A DNA stretch of 39,290 nucleotides from Gammaproteobacteria bacterium (GTDB lineage: Bacteria; Pseudomonadota; Gammaproteobacteria; Poriferisulfidales; Poriferisulfidaceae). Under the pieces are notes generated by a model. The model saw nothing but the letters and a program-made list of their open reading frames with translations, made no database searches and was not told the DNA's origin. The translations under genes were made by a program, and so were the position numbers. The stretch spans positions 1-39,290 of the forward strand of contig JAPONY010000088.1 in the NCBI GenBank assembly GCA_026713705.1, read 5' to 3'. This document shows positions 1-7,935 of this stretch, one piece after another (the first letter of the stretch is position 1; the number at the start of each line of letters is the position of its first letter).

Positions 1-220
1 CCCCGATCTCCGAGCTAACACGATTCTGGCGATTTTGGGGGACCGGAAGGCGTCCGCAGAGAGGTTTTCATACGCGGCTCCGCGCCCGGGCATGGATTTT
101 CTGGCCGCCGGCGCAAGCTCGAGCTGATTTTCGAGGCTTTTCCACAGGGACGCGCAAGGCTCCGCCGACCGCCCGGCCGGGCCGTCTGGATTTCGGGGGG
201 TCCATGCGGTGGGGGGGTCG

Positions 221-1759
221 CTACGGTGGGGCGTGCGCCAGCGTCCGGGTCATTCGCCCCAGTGCCCGATGCACCCGGGACACCCGCGACGGCTGGAACA
301 GCAGCCGTTGCACCCGCGCATGCCGGGTCACCCGGGCGACCAGATGCACCCAGTGGCGGCGCACCTGCTTCATTCGCACCCACAGCCAGTCGCGGCCGAA
401 GGCGCAATGCCGCAGTACCGCGTTGAGGTTCGCCGACAGCACCGCCAGCTGCCACCAGGCCGCATTCGGCCCGAACTTCCCCGACGGCATCAGGCCGCCG
501 GCCAGGTCCTGCTTGAGCACCGCGTGGACCTCTTCGCCATGCCCGCAGCGCTCATGCGCATAACGCACCAGATCGGCCGTCTCCATCGCCGGCCCCGCGC
601 CCTCGTGCGGCGCGATCGGGTAAGGATGGTTGGTCAGATAGACCCGGTGGCGATACGCCGGCGCCCCGTCCGTCGCCGGGCTCTCGTCTTCCCCCAGGCC
701 CAGCTCGCCCGACAACGCGCATCGGGTCGCGACATGACGAAGCAGTTGTCCCGCCTGCGCCGGCCTGGCGCCCCAAGTCGAGACATGGTCCAGGTCCGCA
801 CACTCCAGTTCCGAACCCGGCACCGGACCCCACCACTGCGCCGGCGTCCTCGACAACGACTTCCGCATCCCGTCGTCCAGGTCCGCCGAGCAGACGAAGC
901 CGATCACGCCGAAGCGGCGCAACGCCTCCGGGCGGGATGCCGGCTCGTTGCAGAACCGGATCAGCTTCTGCTGGAAGCCCGCGCCGTCGGCGCGGAGCCC
1001 GACCCGCTTGATTTCCGGCGGCAACTCCGCCAGCCCCTGCTCCAGCAACTCCAGATTGCGCACCTTCGCCGGCACGTTGCCGTCCCGGAACTCCGAGCCC
1101 AGCACCATGCCCAGTTCCGGGCAGAACACCGTCAGCGGCTGGTAGCCCCGCTCCCCGGGGGCTTTGCCGGTCGCGCTGCGGTACGTGTAAAGTGCGTCCC
1201 GCTTGCCGGAGGCCAACACCGTGGCGTCCATGTCCAGGGTCAGTTCGTCCAGCCCCAGAACCTGGACCAGGCGATGCGCCAGGCGCCGCGTCACCGCCGC
1301 GACCGCCTGCAGCTCCGCCGCCGGCTTCGGCACCACCGCTTCCCCTTTCTTCCTCGGCTGCCCCGCCGCCTCGTCCTGGAAGCGCAACAGCCAGTCGTGC
1401 ACCGAGTTCGCCGACGGGAAGGTGCGCCCGCGCCCGCCCCGGAAGCGCCGCGCCAGCATGTCCGCCGGCAGGCCCAGCATCTCCTCTTCGTAGTCCCGCA
1501 CCAGCCGGCACAGGCTGGCATCCTCCTCCAGCGCATCCACGTCCGAGACGTGCTCGTAGCCGACCACGTTCAGCAAGGCCACGGCCAGTATCATCTGGCC
1601 GTCGGTCCAGCCCTGGCGGCCGGCCACCGACACCGGAAGCTCATGAAGTACGCCCGTGCGGCGCAGCAACTCCAGCCACAGCACGACCCCGCCGTGGGCG
1701 CTGGTCTGGTTCAGGTCCGGGTCGCCGGTGATGGCAAACCGGCAGGATGATTTAGTCAT
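221..1759 (-). CDS. IS1380-family DDE transposase
   Basis: The 512-residue protein matches IS1380-family (DDE group 1) transposases in overall pattern. It has an N-terminal segment around GWTDGQMILAVALLNVVGYE, a first acidic site in LDMDATVLAS, a second around LRADGAGFQ, and a C-terminal stretch with CGHGEEVHAVLKQD followed by a hydrophobic helix ending SANLNAVLRH. It catalyses cut-and-paste movement of the enclosing element. The reading frame is intact from an ATG at 1759 to a TAG at 221. It is slightly longer than many relatives (about 430-480 residues). A GGGAG Shine-Dalgarno lies about 9 bases upstream, and its sequence overlaps one arm of a long-range inverted repeat (see the leader entry). 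Confidence 0.88.
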   Translation of the reverse strand: MTKSSCRFAITGDPDLNQTSAHGGVVLWLELLRRTGVLHELPVSVAGRQGWTDGQMILAVALLNVVGYEHVSDVDALEEDASLCRLVRDYEEEMLGLPADMLARRFRGGRGRTFPSANSVHDWLLRFQDEAAGQPRKKGEAVVPKPAAELQAVAAVTRRLAHRLVQVLGLDELTLDMDATVLASGKRDALYTYRSATGKAPGERGYQPLTVFCPELGMVLGSEFRDGNVPAKVRNLELLEQGLAELPPEIKRVGLRADGAGFQQKLIRFCNEPASRPEALRRFGVIGFVCSADLDDGMRKSLSRTPAQWWGPVPGSELECADLDHVSTWGARPAQAGQLLRHVATRCALSGELGLGEDESPATDGAPAYRHRVYLTNHPYPIAPHEGAGPAMETADLVRYAHERCGHGEEVHAVLKQDLAGGLMPSGKFGPNAAWWQLAVLSANLNAVLRHCAFGRDWLWVRMKQVRRHWVHLVARVTRHARVQRLLFQPSRVSRVHRALGRMTRTLAHAPP

Positions 1760-1770
1760 ATAATGGGACT

Positions 1771-1860
1771 CCCGGTTGGTTGGTGTTGATTCACCCAGTG
1801 GGTGAATGGTTTCTACCCTTATTTTAACTGCTGCACGCAGTTACGACACGGCCAACCGGG
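1771..1860 (-). promoter_or_regulatory. Structured leader of the transposase with possible SD sequestration
   Basis: Three nested perfect inverted repeats lie between the right IS end and the transposase start. The outer stem pairs 1771-1779 with 1852-1860 (9 bp). Inside it sit a hairpin at 1789-1807 (8-bp arms, 3-base loop) and one at 1825-1843 (7-bp arms, 5-base loop), giving a three-way-junction shape. Read on the minus strand, the 3' arm of the outer stem ends inside the transposase Shine-Dalgarno. A TAAAAT that could serve as a -10 lies inside the second hairpin region, so native transcripts might lack the 5' arm. The structure is seen directly; the role in blocking read-through expression is inference. 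Confidence 0.5.
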
Positions 1861-1923
1861 GCCTTCCCGCCTTATTTCTACCTGTTAGATCGGAGATCGG
1901 GGGGGTAATATAAGATTTGGAAC

Positions 1924-1952
1924 CGTTAATGTAGATTAACGTCGAATACAAT
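1924..1952 (+). promoter_or_regulatory. Perfect dyad (operator-like) and -10 upstream of the DprA-like gene
   Basis: CGTTAAT and ATTAACG at 1924-1930 and 1935-1941 form a perfect 7-bp inverted repeat separated by GTAG. A TACAAT hexamer follows at 1947-1952, and the dyad covers the place where its -35 would lie. This is the geometry of a repressor site. No regulator gene for it is visible in the window. No good -35 hexamer is seen, so the promoter call is weaker than the dyad. Confidence 0.45.
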
Positions 1953-2032
1953 TGACTTAGAACTTCAACAGATGAAAGAAACAAGATGAATAACCTTGAA
2001 CATGGCTGACAAGTTGAGAGTTGAGAGAAATT

Positions 2033-2938
2033 ATGAATAGCATGCCGATTTTTTCTGCAACACGTGATGATAGTCCCTTTGTTGGTACGCTGGACACTGC
2101 TTTAGAGTTGGGCGCATACGAAGAGTTATGGACACAACCGAAAGCATCCTTCAAAACTCTTGCAACCAAATTCTTTGAATCTGATGATGCCAAGCCATCT
2201 GATTTCGTGTCAGAGGAATCGGCGCGTGAAACCGGGTTGAGGGTCATTCAAAAGTTGCATGAGCGCCTTAGCAGTTGGTTTGGCTTGCGCTTGCAAGGCG
2301 ACCTCGACTATCCAGAGGGTCTAAGAGATGCGACGCATCCTGTCGAGCTCTTATACTTCCAAGGATATTGGGACTTATTAAGTGCGCCATCCGTTTCGGT
2401 TGTCGGCACCAGAAAGCCTTCCAGTGACGGTAGGAAACGAACTCGACAATTGGTCAAAGCATTGGTTGACGACAAATTCAACATTGTGAGTGGGCTGGCT
2501 GAAGGCATTGATACCGAGGCACATAGGGCAGCGATTGAAAATGGTGGTTACACTATTGCCGTAATCGGAACCCCCCTTGGAAACGTCTATCCCAAATCGA
2601 ATGAAACGCTTCAGCGGATAATTGCAGAACATTTTTTGTTGATTAGCCAAGTGCCCGTTGAACGGTACGATATGCAAAATCCTCGCTCCAACCGTTTTTT
2701 CTTTCCTGAGCGCAACAAGACAATGTCAGCACTGACAAAAGCAACCATCATTGTCGAGGCTGGAGAGACATCGGGAACGTTAGTTCAAGCGAGGGAAGCA
2801 CTTCGCCAGAATCGAAAGGTCTTCATCCTGAATAGTTGTTTCGAGAACCCCGCTCTTACTTGGCCTGAGAAATTTGCAGCTAAGGGAGCCATTAGGGTAC
2901 GAGGGTATGACGACATCAGACAAGAGTTGGTCGACTAA
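2033..2938 (+). CDS. DprA/Smf-like SLOG Rossmann-fold protein
   Basis: This 301-residue protein carries the DprA/LOG (SLOG) nucleotide-binding fold: VVGTRKPSSDG, then VSGLAEGIDTEAHRAAI, TIAVIGTPLGNVYP, FFFPERNKTMSAL and VEAGETSGTLVQAREAL, in the order found in DprA. DprA loads RecA onto incoming single-stranded DNA, but this copy is not in a dprA-topA context, has SGLAEGID where DprA usually has SGLARGID, and is followed at once by a phosphoribosyltransferase. A conflict or nucleotide-signalling role, as proposed for other SLOG proteins, is therefore plausible but unproven. I chose ATG 2033 because GAGAGA lies 5-10 bases upstream; a TTG at 2021 is the alternative. Base composition is clearly more AT-rich than in the core genes, which suggests horizontal transfer. 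Confidence 0.8.
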   Translation: MNSMPIFSATRDDSPFVGTLDTALELGAYEELWTQPKASFKTLATKFFESDDAKPSDFVSEESARETGLRVIQKLHERLSSWFGLRLQGDLDYPEGLRDATHPVELLYFQGYWDLLSAPSVSVVGTRKPSSDGRKRTRQLVKALVDDKFNIVSGLAEGIDTEAHRAAIENGGYTIAVIGTPLGNVYPKSNETLQRIIAEHFLLISQVPVERYDMQNPRSNRFFFPERNKTMSALTKATIIVEAGETSGTLVQAREALRQNRKVFILNSCFENPALTWPEKFAAKGAIRVRGYDDIRQELVD

Positions 2939-3592
2939 ACTCCGCGAGATCGGAGAATATGAAAGGAGTGATCACTCTCACCTTCGTGCAGATGACCATT
3001 GCGTATACTTTGGCGAATACACTCCGACAGGTGATTCTGGCAAGCCGGCTTGGTCTCTGAGCAAAGCAAACGACATTCTGGTCAACCTCAAAAAACCTGT
3101 GTCTAGACGCGGCACAGTCCAATGGCGCCATAAGCTTAATGCGATTAGGCTACTTGGTCAGCTAATCCGGGAGAACCTACGCGAAGGTGATCTCCAAAAA
3201 TTAACATTTGTTCCCGCACCACCTTCAACCTCTGAGGGTGGTCCAGGCCACGACCCACGAATGTTGCAAGTAGCACAAGCCATTGATGACGATATAGATG
3301 TCCGCCCAATTCTAGAGACAATCACCACGCGGGAACCGGCAAGTCAGAGCGACACTGCTCGCTCTGTTAGCAGGCTCAAAGCAAACATACGCATAAATGA
3401 AGAGGAAGCAGCACGACTGCCTGCTCCCAAGCAAATCATCGTTCTTGACGATATGGTCACCACCGGGTGACCTATGTTGCTTGCAAAGAGCTTTTGATGG
3501 AATACTTCGGGGATATTGAAGTTTATGGACTGTTTATTGTTCGGCGTGTTCCGTTGAAACCATTTGAAGAGTATGAGCATCCTGATCTCTAG
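2907..3592 (+). pseudogene. ComF-like phosphoribosyltransferase, frameshifted in the PRPP loop
   Basis: The gene starts at ATG 2907 inside the end of the DprA-like gene (32-bp overlap, different frame), so the two are probably co-translated. It has FVPAPPSTSEGG and HDPRM, features of ComF-type enzymes, then the PRPP-binding motif IIVLDDMVTTG. Directly after GGG at 3465-3467 the frame meets TGA at 3468-3470 (187 residues). Read one base back, from 3467, an open frame of 41 codons continues (VTYVACKELLMEYFGDI... to EHPDL) and stops at TAG 3590-3592, which is the expected C-terminal strand and helix. One missing G in the run at 3465 would explain this. It is either a recent inactivation or a sequencing error. 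The substrate is unknown. Confidence 0.75.
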
Positions 3593-3769
3593 CTGCTCGG
3601 AAAACTGCTAAAACGCCTTTCATTGGTCCCCGCAACATGTCCCGAATCCTTAGGACACAGGGAATGGCGTGAGAGAGTTGACGGGACTGTCCCTTATATT
3701 CATTCCGTTTAGCGCTTGCAAACCCTTCTGTATAAGTCCCGATGCACCTGAGAGCGAGTCTTTGGCATG
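3593..3769. other. Intergenic junction between the foreign pair and the core operon
   Basis: No convincing gene lies here. A short GGGA-CTG-TCCC hairpin at 3684-3694 is followed by TTATATT and might be a weak terminator, but the stem is only four base pairs. Composition rises back to the genome-like GC content through this stretch. Confidence 0.4.
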
Positions 3770-3923
3770 TATAATGCGCGTCCGCAGGCTCGCCTGCGAA
3801 ATTCGCGTCCGGACCGACACGAGCGGTGGGTGCCCCCAGGGTTACCGCAAGGGGTTCGGGCAAGTTGACAACCCGCAAGGCTTCGGAACCTGACAACCCG
3901 GAGCCGCTATCAGGAGGGCCGCA
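3770..3923 (+). promoter_or_regulatory. rpsB promoter and structured leader
   Basis: A consensus TATAAT is at 3770-3775, without a clear -35. About 8 bases later a perfect hairpin CGCAGG-CTCG-CCTGCG spans 3783-3798. The remaining leader of roughly 125 bases contains further complementary GGGTT/AACCC-type blocks up to the AGGAGGG ribosome site before ATG 3924. In gammaproteobacteria the rpsB leader is known to be a structured target through which S2 represses rpsB-tsf. That function fits this position, but I have not matched the fold to the known consensus. Confidence 0.5.
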
Positions 3924-5036
3924 ATGCCGTGTGCCACCTTGCGTGAAATGCTGGAAGCCGGTGTCCATTTCGGACATCAGACCCGGTACTGGAATCCCAG
4001 CATGGCGCCGTATATCTTCGGCGAGCGCAACAAGATCCATATCATCAACCTCGAAATCACCCAGCGTATGCTGGACGAGGCCGCAGAACAGGTGCGCCAG
4101 TGGGCGGCCGAAGGCAAGACGATCCTGATCGTCGGCACCAAGCGTGCGGCACAGGACATCGTCAAGGCCAAGGCCGAGGAGTGCGGGATGCCGTACGTCT
4201 CGCAGCGCTGGCTGGGCGGGACGCTGACCAACTTCCACACCGTGCGCAACTCCCTCAAGCGCCTGCAGGACCTCAAGCGCATGGAGGGGGAGAACCTGAT
4301 GGCGCGCATCAGCAAGAAGGAAGCGCTGCGCCTGACCCGCGAAAAGCTCAAGCTGGAGCGCAGCTTGGGCGGCATCGAGGAGATGGAGCGGATTCCGGAC
4401 GCCCTGTTCGTGATCGACGTCCGGTACGAGAACATCGCGGTACGCGAGGCCCGGCGCTTGGATATTCCGGTGGTCGCGATCGTCGACAGCAACAGCTCGG
4501 TCGAAGGCATCGACCGCATCATTCCGGGCAACGACGACGCGATCCGTTCGATTCAGCTCTACATGGACGTGATCAGCGACGCGATCGAGGCCGGGCGCAA
4601 GCAGGCCGAGGAAGAAGGGGTTGCGGTGGAAGCGCCGGCTCCCCGGGAGACTTCGGTCAAGCGCAAGGGCCGACGGGCCAAGCTGCGCGTCGAATCGAAG
4701 GCCGAGCCGAAGGCGGTGGATGCCACCGGCGAAACGGAACCCGAGGCCGAAGCGGCCCCGGCCGAAGATTCGGCTGAACCCGTCGAAGCGGCAGCCCCGG
4801 CCGAAGCGGCAGAGGACTCGGCTGAACCGGTCGAAGCGGAAGCCCAGGCTGAAGCGGCTGAAGATTCGGCTAAACCCGCCGAAGCGGAAGCCCCGGCTAA
4901 AGCGGCAGAGGATTTGGCTGAACCCGTCGAAGCGGAAGCTCAAGCCGAACCGGCCGAGGCAGAGCCTCAGGCCGAAGCGGCAGGGGAACCGGCTGACGAG
5001 GCGGAGCCCGAGCCGGTTGCGGAAGACGCCAAGTAA
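3924..5036 (+). CDS. rpsB: 30S ribosomal protein S2 with long acidic C-terminal repeat tail
   Basis: S2 joins late in 30S assembly and helps bind S1. The core is unmistakable: [15 protein letters not shown] near residues 11-25, [33 protein letters not shown] and PVVAIVDSN. It fills residues 1 to about 230. The family is usually 230-270 residues long; here there are 370. Residues 231-370 form a tail rich in Ala, Glu and Pro. It starts with a basic patch (KRKGRRAK) and then has four 16-residue repeats (residues 280-343) built on [16 protein letters not shown]. An AGGAGGG site lies 6 bases before the ATG. The gene is followed by tsf after 23 bases, the classical rpsB-tsf operon. Confidence 0.97.
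   Translation: MPCATLREMLEAGVHFGHQTRYWNPSMAPYIFGERNKIHIINLEITQRMLDEAAEQVRQWAAEGKTILIVGTKRAAQDIVKAKAEECGMPYVSQRWLGGTLTNFHTVRNSLKRLQDLKRMEGENLMARISKKEALRLTREKLKLERSLGGIEEMERIPDALFVIDVRYENIAVREARRLDIPVVAIVDSNSSVEGIDRIIPGNDDAIRSIQLYMDVISDAIEAGRKQAEEEGVAVEAPAPRETSVKRKGRRAKLRVESKAEPKAVDATGETEPEAEAAPAEDSAEPVEAAAPAEAAEDSAEPVEAEAQAEAAEDSAKPAEAEAPAKAAEDLAEPVEAEAQAEPAEAEPQAEAAGEPADEAEPEPVAEDAK
4761..4952 (+). repeat. Four in-frame 48-bp tandem repeats in rpsB
   Basis: Each unit encodes 16 residues of the pattern AED(S/L)A(E/K)P(V/A)EA(A/E)A(P/Q)A(E/K)(A/P). The copies have diverged slightly. They lie wholly inside the S2 tail and keep the frame, so copy number could change without breaking the gene. 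Confidence 0.8.
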
Positions 5037-5059
5037 GGCACCGGAGCAAGGAGTCATTC

Positions 5060-5935
5060 ATGGAGATTACGGCACAGCTCGTCAAGGAATTGCGCACCCG
5101 GACCGGGGTGGGCATGATGGAATGCAAGCGCGCGCTTGGCGAATGTGGCGGCGACATCGACGCGGCCATTCAACACCTGCGCACGTCCGGACAGATGAAG
5201 GCGGACAAGAAGTCCGCGCGCACGGCGGCCGAGGGGTCGCTGGCACTCGCGAAGTCGGAGGACGGCGCCCGGGCATTGCTTTTGGAACTCAATAGCGAAA
5301 CGGATTTCGTCGCCAAGGACGACAGCTTCCTGGCGTTTGCCCAGGCTTGCGCCGATGCGGCGCTGACGTCGGGCACCGAAGAGGTCGATGCCCTGATGGG
5401 TCAGTCTGCCGACGACGGCACGTTCGACGAAGTGCGCCGGGAACTGGTGGCGCGATTGGGCGAGAACATTCAGGTTCGCCGCGTGCAGCAGCTGGACGCC
5501 GACGGCGGCTCGATCGGGTGCTACCTGCACGGGCGGCGGATCGGCGTGTTGGTGGCGTTCGAGGGTGAGCCCGAACTCGGCCGCGACCTAGCGATGCATA
5601 TCGCCGCGTCCCGCCCGGTGTGCGTGGGCGAAGACGACGTTCCGGAAGACATCCTGGAGAAAGAGCGTGCGGTGCTGACCGCGCAGGCGCAGGACTCCGG
5701 CAAGCCGCCGGAAATCATCGAGAAGATGATCGGCGGGCGGTTGCGCAAGTACCTGTCCGAGATCACGCTGCTGGGTCAGCCTTTCGTCCGCGACCCGGAC
5801 ACCACGGTGGGCAAACTGCTCAAGTCGAAGGGCGCCTCGGTACGGGCGTTCGTGCGTCTTGAGGTCGGCGAAGGGATCGAGAAGAAACAAGAAAACTTCG
5901 CCGAGGAAGTTCGCGCCCAAGCCCAGACGCACTGA
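5060..5935 (+). CDS. tsf: Elongation factor Ts
   Basis: EF-Ts releases GDP from EF-Tu. The 291-residue protein opens with the UBA-like domain [19 protein letters not shown] (residues 7-25). The dimerisation core carries the [10 protein letters not shown] motif near residue 80, which contacts the EF-Tu Mg-binding region. The C-terminal part has [17 protein letters not shown]. Length and domain order are normal. The ATG at 5060 has AAGGAG 7 bases upstream. It sits 23 bases behind rpsB and 10 bases before pyrH, so the three are probably one transcript. Confidence 0.97.
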   Translation: MEITAQLVKELRTRTGVGMMECKRALGECGGDIDAAIQHLRTSGQMKADKKSARTAAEGSLALAKSEDGARALLLELNSETDFVAKDDSFLAFAQACADAALTSGTEEVDALMGQSADDGTFDEVRRELVARLGENIQVRRVQQLDADGGSIGCYLHGRRIGVLVAFEGEPELGRDLAMHIAASRPVCVGEDDVPEDILEKERAVLTAQAQDSGKPPEIIEKMIGGRLRKYLSEITLLGQPFVRDPDTTVGKLLKSKGASVRAFVRLEVGEGIEKKQENFAEEVRAQAQTH

Positions 5936-5945
5936 CTCCGCCGCC

Positions 5946-6674
5946 ATGTCCGCCGCATACCGCCGCATCCTTCTGAAGCTGAGCGGCGAGGCGTTGATGG
6001 GCCCCAACCGGAATGGAATCGACCCCGACACGGTGCGCCGTCTGGCCGCCGACCTGGCCGAGGCGCAGGCTCGGGGCGTACAGATCGCGGTGGTGGTGGG
6101 GGGCGGCAACATCGTCCGGGGCGAGGGTCTCGAGGCGGCCGGGATCGACCGGGTCACCGGCGACCAGATGGGCATGCTGGCGACCCTGATCAATGCGCTG
6201 GCCCTTCAGGAATCGGTAGAGCAGCACCAGGTCCCGTGCCGGGTGATGTCCGCCATCCCGGTGCCGCAGGTCTGCGAAAGCTACATTCGGCGCCGCGCCG
6301 TGCGCCATCTCGAGAAAGGCCGCCTGGTGGTGTTCGCCACCGGAACCGGCAACCCGTTCTTCACGACCGACTCCGCCGCCAGCCTGCGCGCCGTGGAGAT
6401 CGGCGCGGACATTCTGCTCAAGGCGACCAAGGTGGATGGGGTGTATTCCGGCGACCCCCTCATCGATCAGGATGCGCAGCGCTTCGAGCATATCGACTAC
6501 GACGAAGCCCTGCACCGCAAGCTCGCGGTCATGGATTCGACCGCCCTGGTCTTGTGCCGGGACAACCGGGTCCCGATCCGGGTGTTCAACATGTTTGATA
6601 GCGGGGCCCTGCTGCGGTTGATCGCCGGCGAGCCGGTCGGGACCCTGGTCCATGCGGAGGCGGCCCATGCGTGA
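5946..6674 (+). CDS. pyrH: UMP kinase (uridylate kinase)
   Basis: PyrH phosphorylates UMP to UDP with ATP and is regulated by GTP and UTP in proteobacteria. The 242-residue protein has the amino-acid-kinase fold: [10 protein letters not shown] at the N-terminus, [11 protein letters not shown] for the glycine-rich loop, [31 protein letters not shown] and [16 protein letters not shown] placed the start at ATG 5946 because the family begins directly before [12 protein letters not shown]; upstream in-frame codons would overlap tsf. The stop overlaps the frr start by 8 bases, implying coupled translation. Confidence 0.96.
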   Translation: MSAAYRRILLKLSGEALMGPNRNGIDPDTVRRLAADLAEAQARGVQIAVVVGGGNIVRGEGLEAAGIDRVTGDQMGMLATLINALALQESVEQHQVPCRVMSAIPVPQVCESYIRRRAVRHLEKGRLVVFATGTGNPFFTTDSAASLRAVEIGADILLKATKVDGVYSGDPLIDQDAQRFEHIDYDEALHRKLAVMDSTALVLCRDNRVPIRVFNMFDSGALLRLIAGEPVGTLVHAEAAHA

Positions 6675-7224
6675 GGAAATCCTGGCCGACGCCCGCGAAC
6701 GCATGCAGAAGAGCCTCGGCGTGCTGGGCGAGGCGCTGACGCGCATCCGCACCGGCCGCGCCCATCCCAGCCTGCTGGACCCGGTCAAGGTGGAGTACTA
6801 CGGGGCTGAGGTGCCGATCGATCAGGTGGGCAGCGTGACGGTCGAGGAAGGACGCACCTTGGTGGTTCAGGTGTGGGAGAAGAACATGGTGGAGGCGGTG
6901 GAGAAGGCGCTGCTCAACTCCGATCTCGGCATTACGCCGTCCACGGCGGGACAGGTGATTCGTTTGCCGATGCCGCCGCTCACCGAGGAGCGCCGCCGGG
7001 TGCAGGTGCGGCATGTGAAGGAGACACTGGAGGAGGCGCGCGTCTCAATCCGAAATGTCCGGCGCGATGCCAACCACATGCTCAAGGACCTGCTCAAGGA
7101 GAAGGAGATCAGCGAGGACGATGAGCGCCGCGACCAGGATGCGGTGCAGAAGCTGACCGACGACTCTGTCCATCAAGCGGAGCAGATGGCGGCAGAGAAG
7201 GAAAAGGCCCTACTGGAGATCTGA
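6667..7224 (+). CDS. frr: Ribosome recycling factor
   Basis: RRF splits post-termination ribosomes together with EF-G. The 185-residue protein is a typical three-helix bundle plus beta domain: [69 protein letters not shown] and a charged C-terminal helix ending EKALLEI. The start ATG 6667 overlaps the end of pyrH; an in-frame ATG at 6652 would add five residues (MRRRP) and is less likely. It lies 15 bases before uppS. Confidence 0.96.
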   Translation: MREEILADARERMQKSLGVLGEALTRIRTGRAHPSLLDPVKVEYYGAEVPIDQVGSVTVEEGRTLVVQVWEKNMVEAVEKALLNSDLGITPSTAGQVIRLPMPPLTEERRRVQVRHVKETLEEARVSIRNVRRDANHMLKDLLKEKEISEDDERRDQDAVQKLTDDSVHQAEQMAAEKEKALLEI

Positions 7225-7239
7225 GGGCTTCCGAGAGAG

Positions 7240-7935
7240 GTGCGCGAATTCACTCCGCCGCAGTCTGGCCTCCCGGTCCACGTCGCGCTGATCCTGGACG
7301 GCAACCGCCGCTGGGCGCGCCAGCGCAAGAAATCCCATGAAGCCGGCTACCGCGCCGGCATTGCGGCCACCCGGGCCCTGGTCGAGCATGCCGTGCGGCG
7401 GGGGATCTCAATTCTTACCCTGTTCGCGTTCAGCAGCGAGAACCGCAAGCGGCCCAAACCGCAGGTGGAGCTGCTGATGGGTCTGCTGGTCGAGACGCTG
7501 GATGCCCAGGCCCGCGAACTCATGGAGCAGGGAATCGAATTACGCTTTATCGGCGAGTTGGACCGACTGTCGTCGAAGATCCGGTCGCGCATCCGGCGGA
7601 TCGAGGCGCAGGCCCCGGCCGAGCCGAACCTGACCCTGTGCGTGGCGCTGCACTACGGCGGTCGCCAGGATTTGCTGTCCGCATTCCAGCGCTGCCAGGA
7701 GGCAGACGCCGACGCCATCGGCGAGGCGCTGGGTACCGCGGGGCTGCCGGACCCGGACCTGCTGATCCGCACCGGCGGCGAGTTCCGGCTGAGTAATTTC
7801 CTGCTGTGGCAGCTGGCGTACACGGAGCTGTATTTCACCGACTGCCTGTGGCCGGACTTCGGCGAAGCGGAATTCGACCGGGCGCTGGAGTGGTTCGCTG
7901 CGCGCGAGCGGCGTTACGGAGGCAGCGTCGGATGA
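7240..7935 (+). CDS. uppS: Isoprenyl transferase (undecaprenyl diphosphate synthase)
   Basis: UppS makes the C55 cis-prenyl diphosphate used as lipid carrier for peptidoglycan and O-antigen. The 231-residue protein keeps the catalytic Asp20 in ILDGNRRWA, LFAFSSEN, YGGRQDLL, IRTGGEFRLSNFLLWQLAY and the final LWPDF. Some usually conserved active-site neighbours differ: the loop reads DGNRRWA rather than DGNGRWA, the His of GHKAG is Tyr (AGYRAG), and the Trp after SSEN is Arg. It is the only such gene in the window and sits in the standard place before cdsA, so it is probably the housekeeping enzyme. The start is GTG 7240. Confidence 0.92.
   Translation: MREFTPPQSGLPVHVALILDGNRRWARQRKKSHEAGYRAGIAATRALVEHAVRRGISILTLFAFSSENRKRPKPQVELLMGLLVETLDAQARELMEQGIELRFIGELDRLSSKIRSRIRRIEAQAPAEPNLTLCVALHYGGRQDLLSAFQRCQEADADAIGEALGTAGLPDPDLLIRTGGEFRLSNFLLWQLAYTELYFTDCLWPDFGEAEFDRALEWFAARERRYGGSVG

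Larger units (their letters stand above)
1..1902 (-). mobile_element. IS1380-family insertion sequence
   Basis: The first 20 bases and the bases at 1883-1902 are inverted repeats that match at 19 of 20 positions (one mismatch at the 14th base). They enclose a single minus-strand transposase gene of the IS1380 type. The right end runs on into three more G residues (1903-1905), so the true left tip may lie just before the window. The 4-bp target duplication typical of the family therefore cannot be checked. Bases 1-220 are the non-coding end downstream of the transposase stop. Bases 1760-1882 are a structured leader. The element borders a low-GC segment, so it may have arrived with it or inserted at its edge. 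Confidence 0.85.

Noticed and set aside
209-1750. A 513-codon open frame on the plus strand opposite the transposase
   Set aside because: It is a by-product of high GC in the third codon position of the transposase; it is Arg/Pro/His-rich and has no family motif.
3465-3473. Programmed -1 frameshift in the phosphoribosyltransferase
   Set aside because: No slippery heptamer is present (the bases before the stop are ACC GGG TGA), and no stimulatory structure is obvious; a lost base is simpler.
3684-3700. Terminator in front of rpsB
   Set aside because: The stem has only four base pairs and the T-rich stretch is mixed with A.
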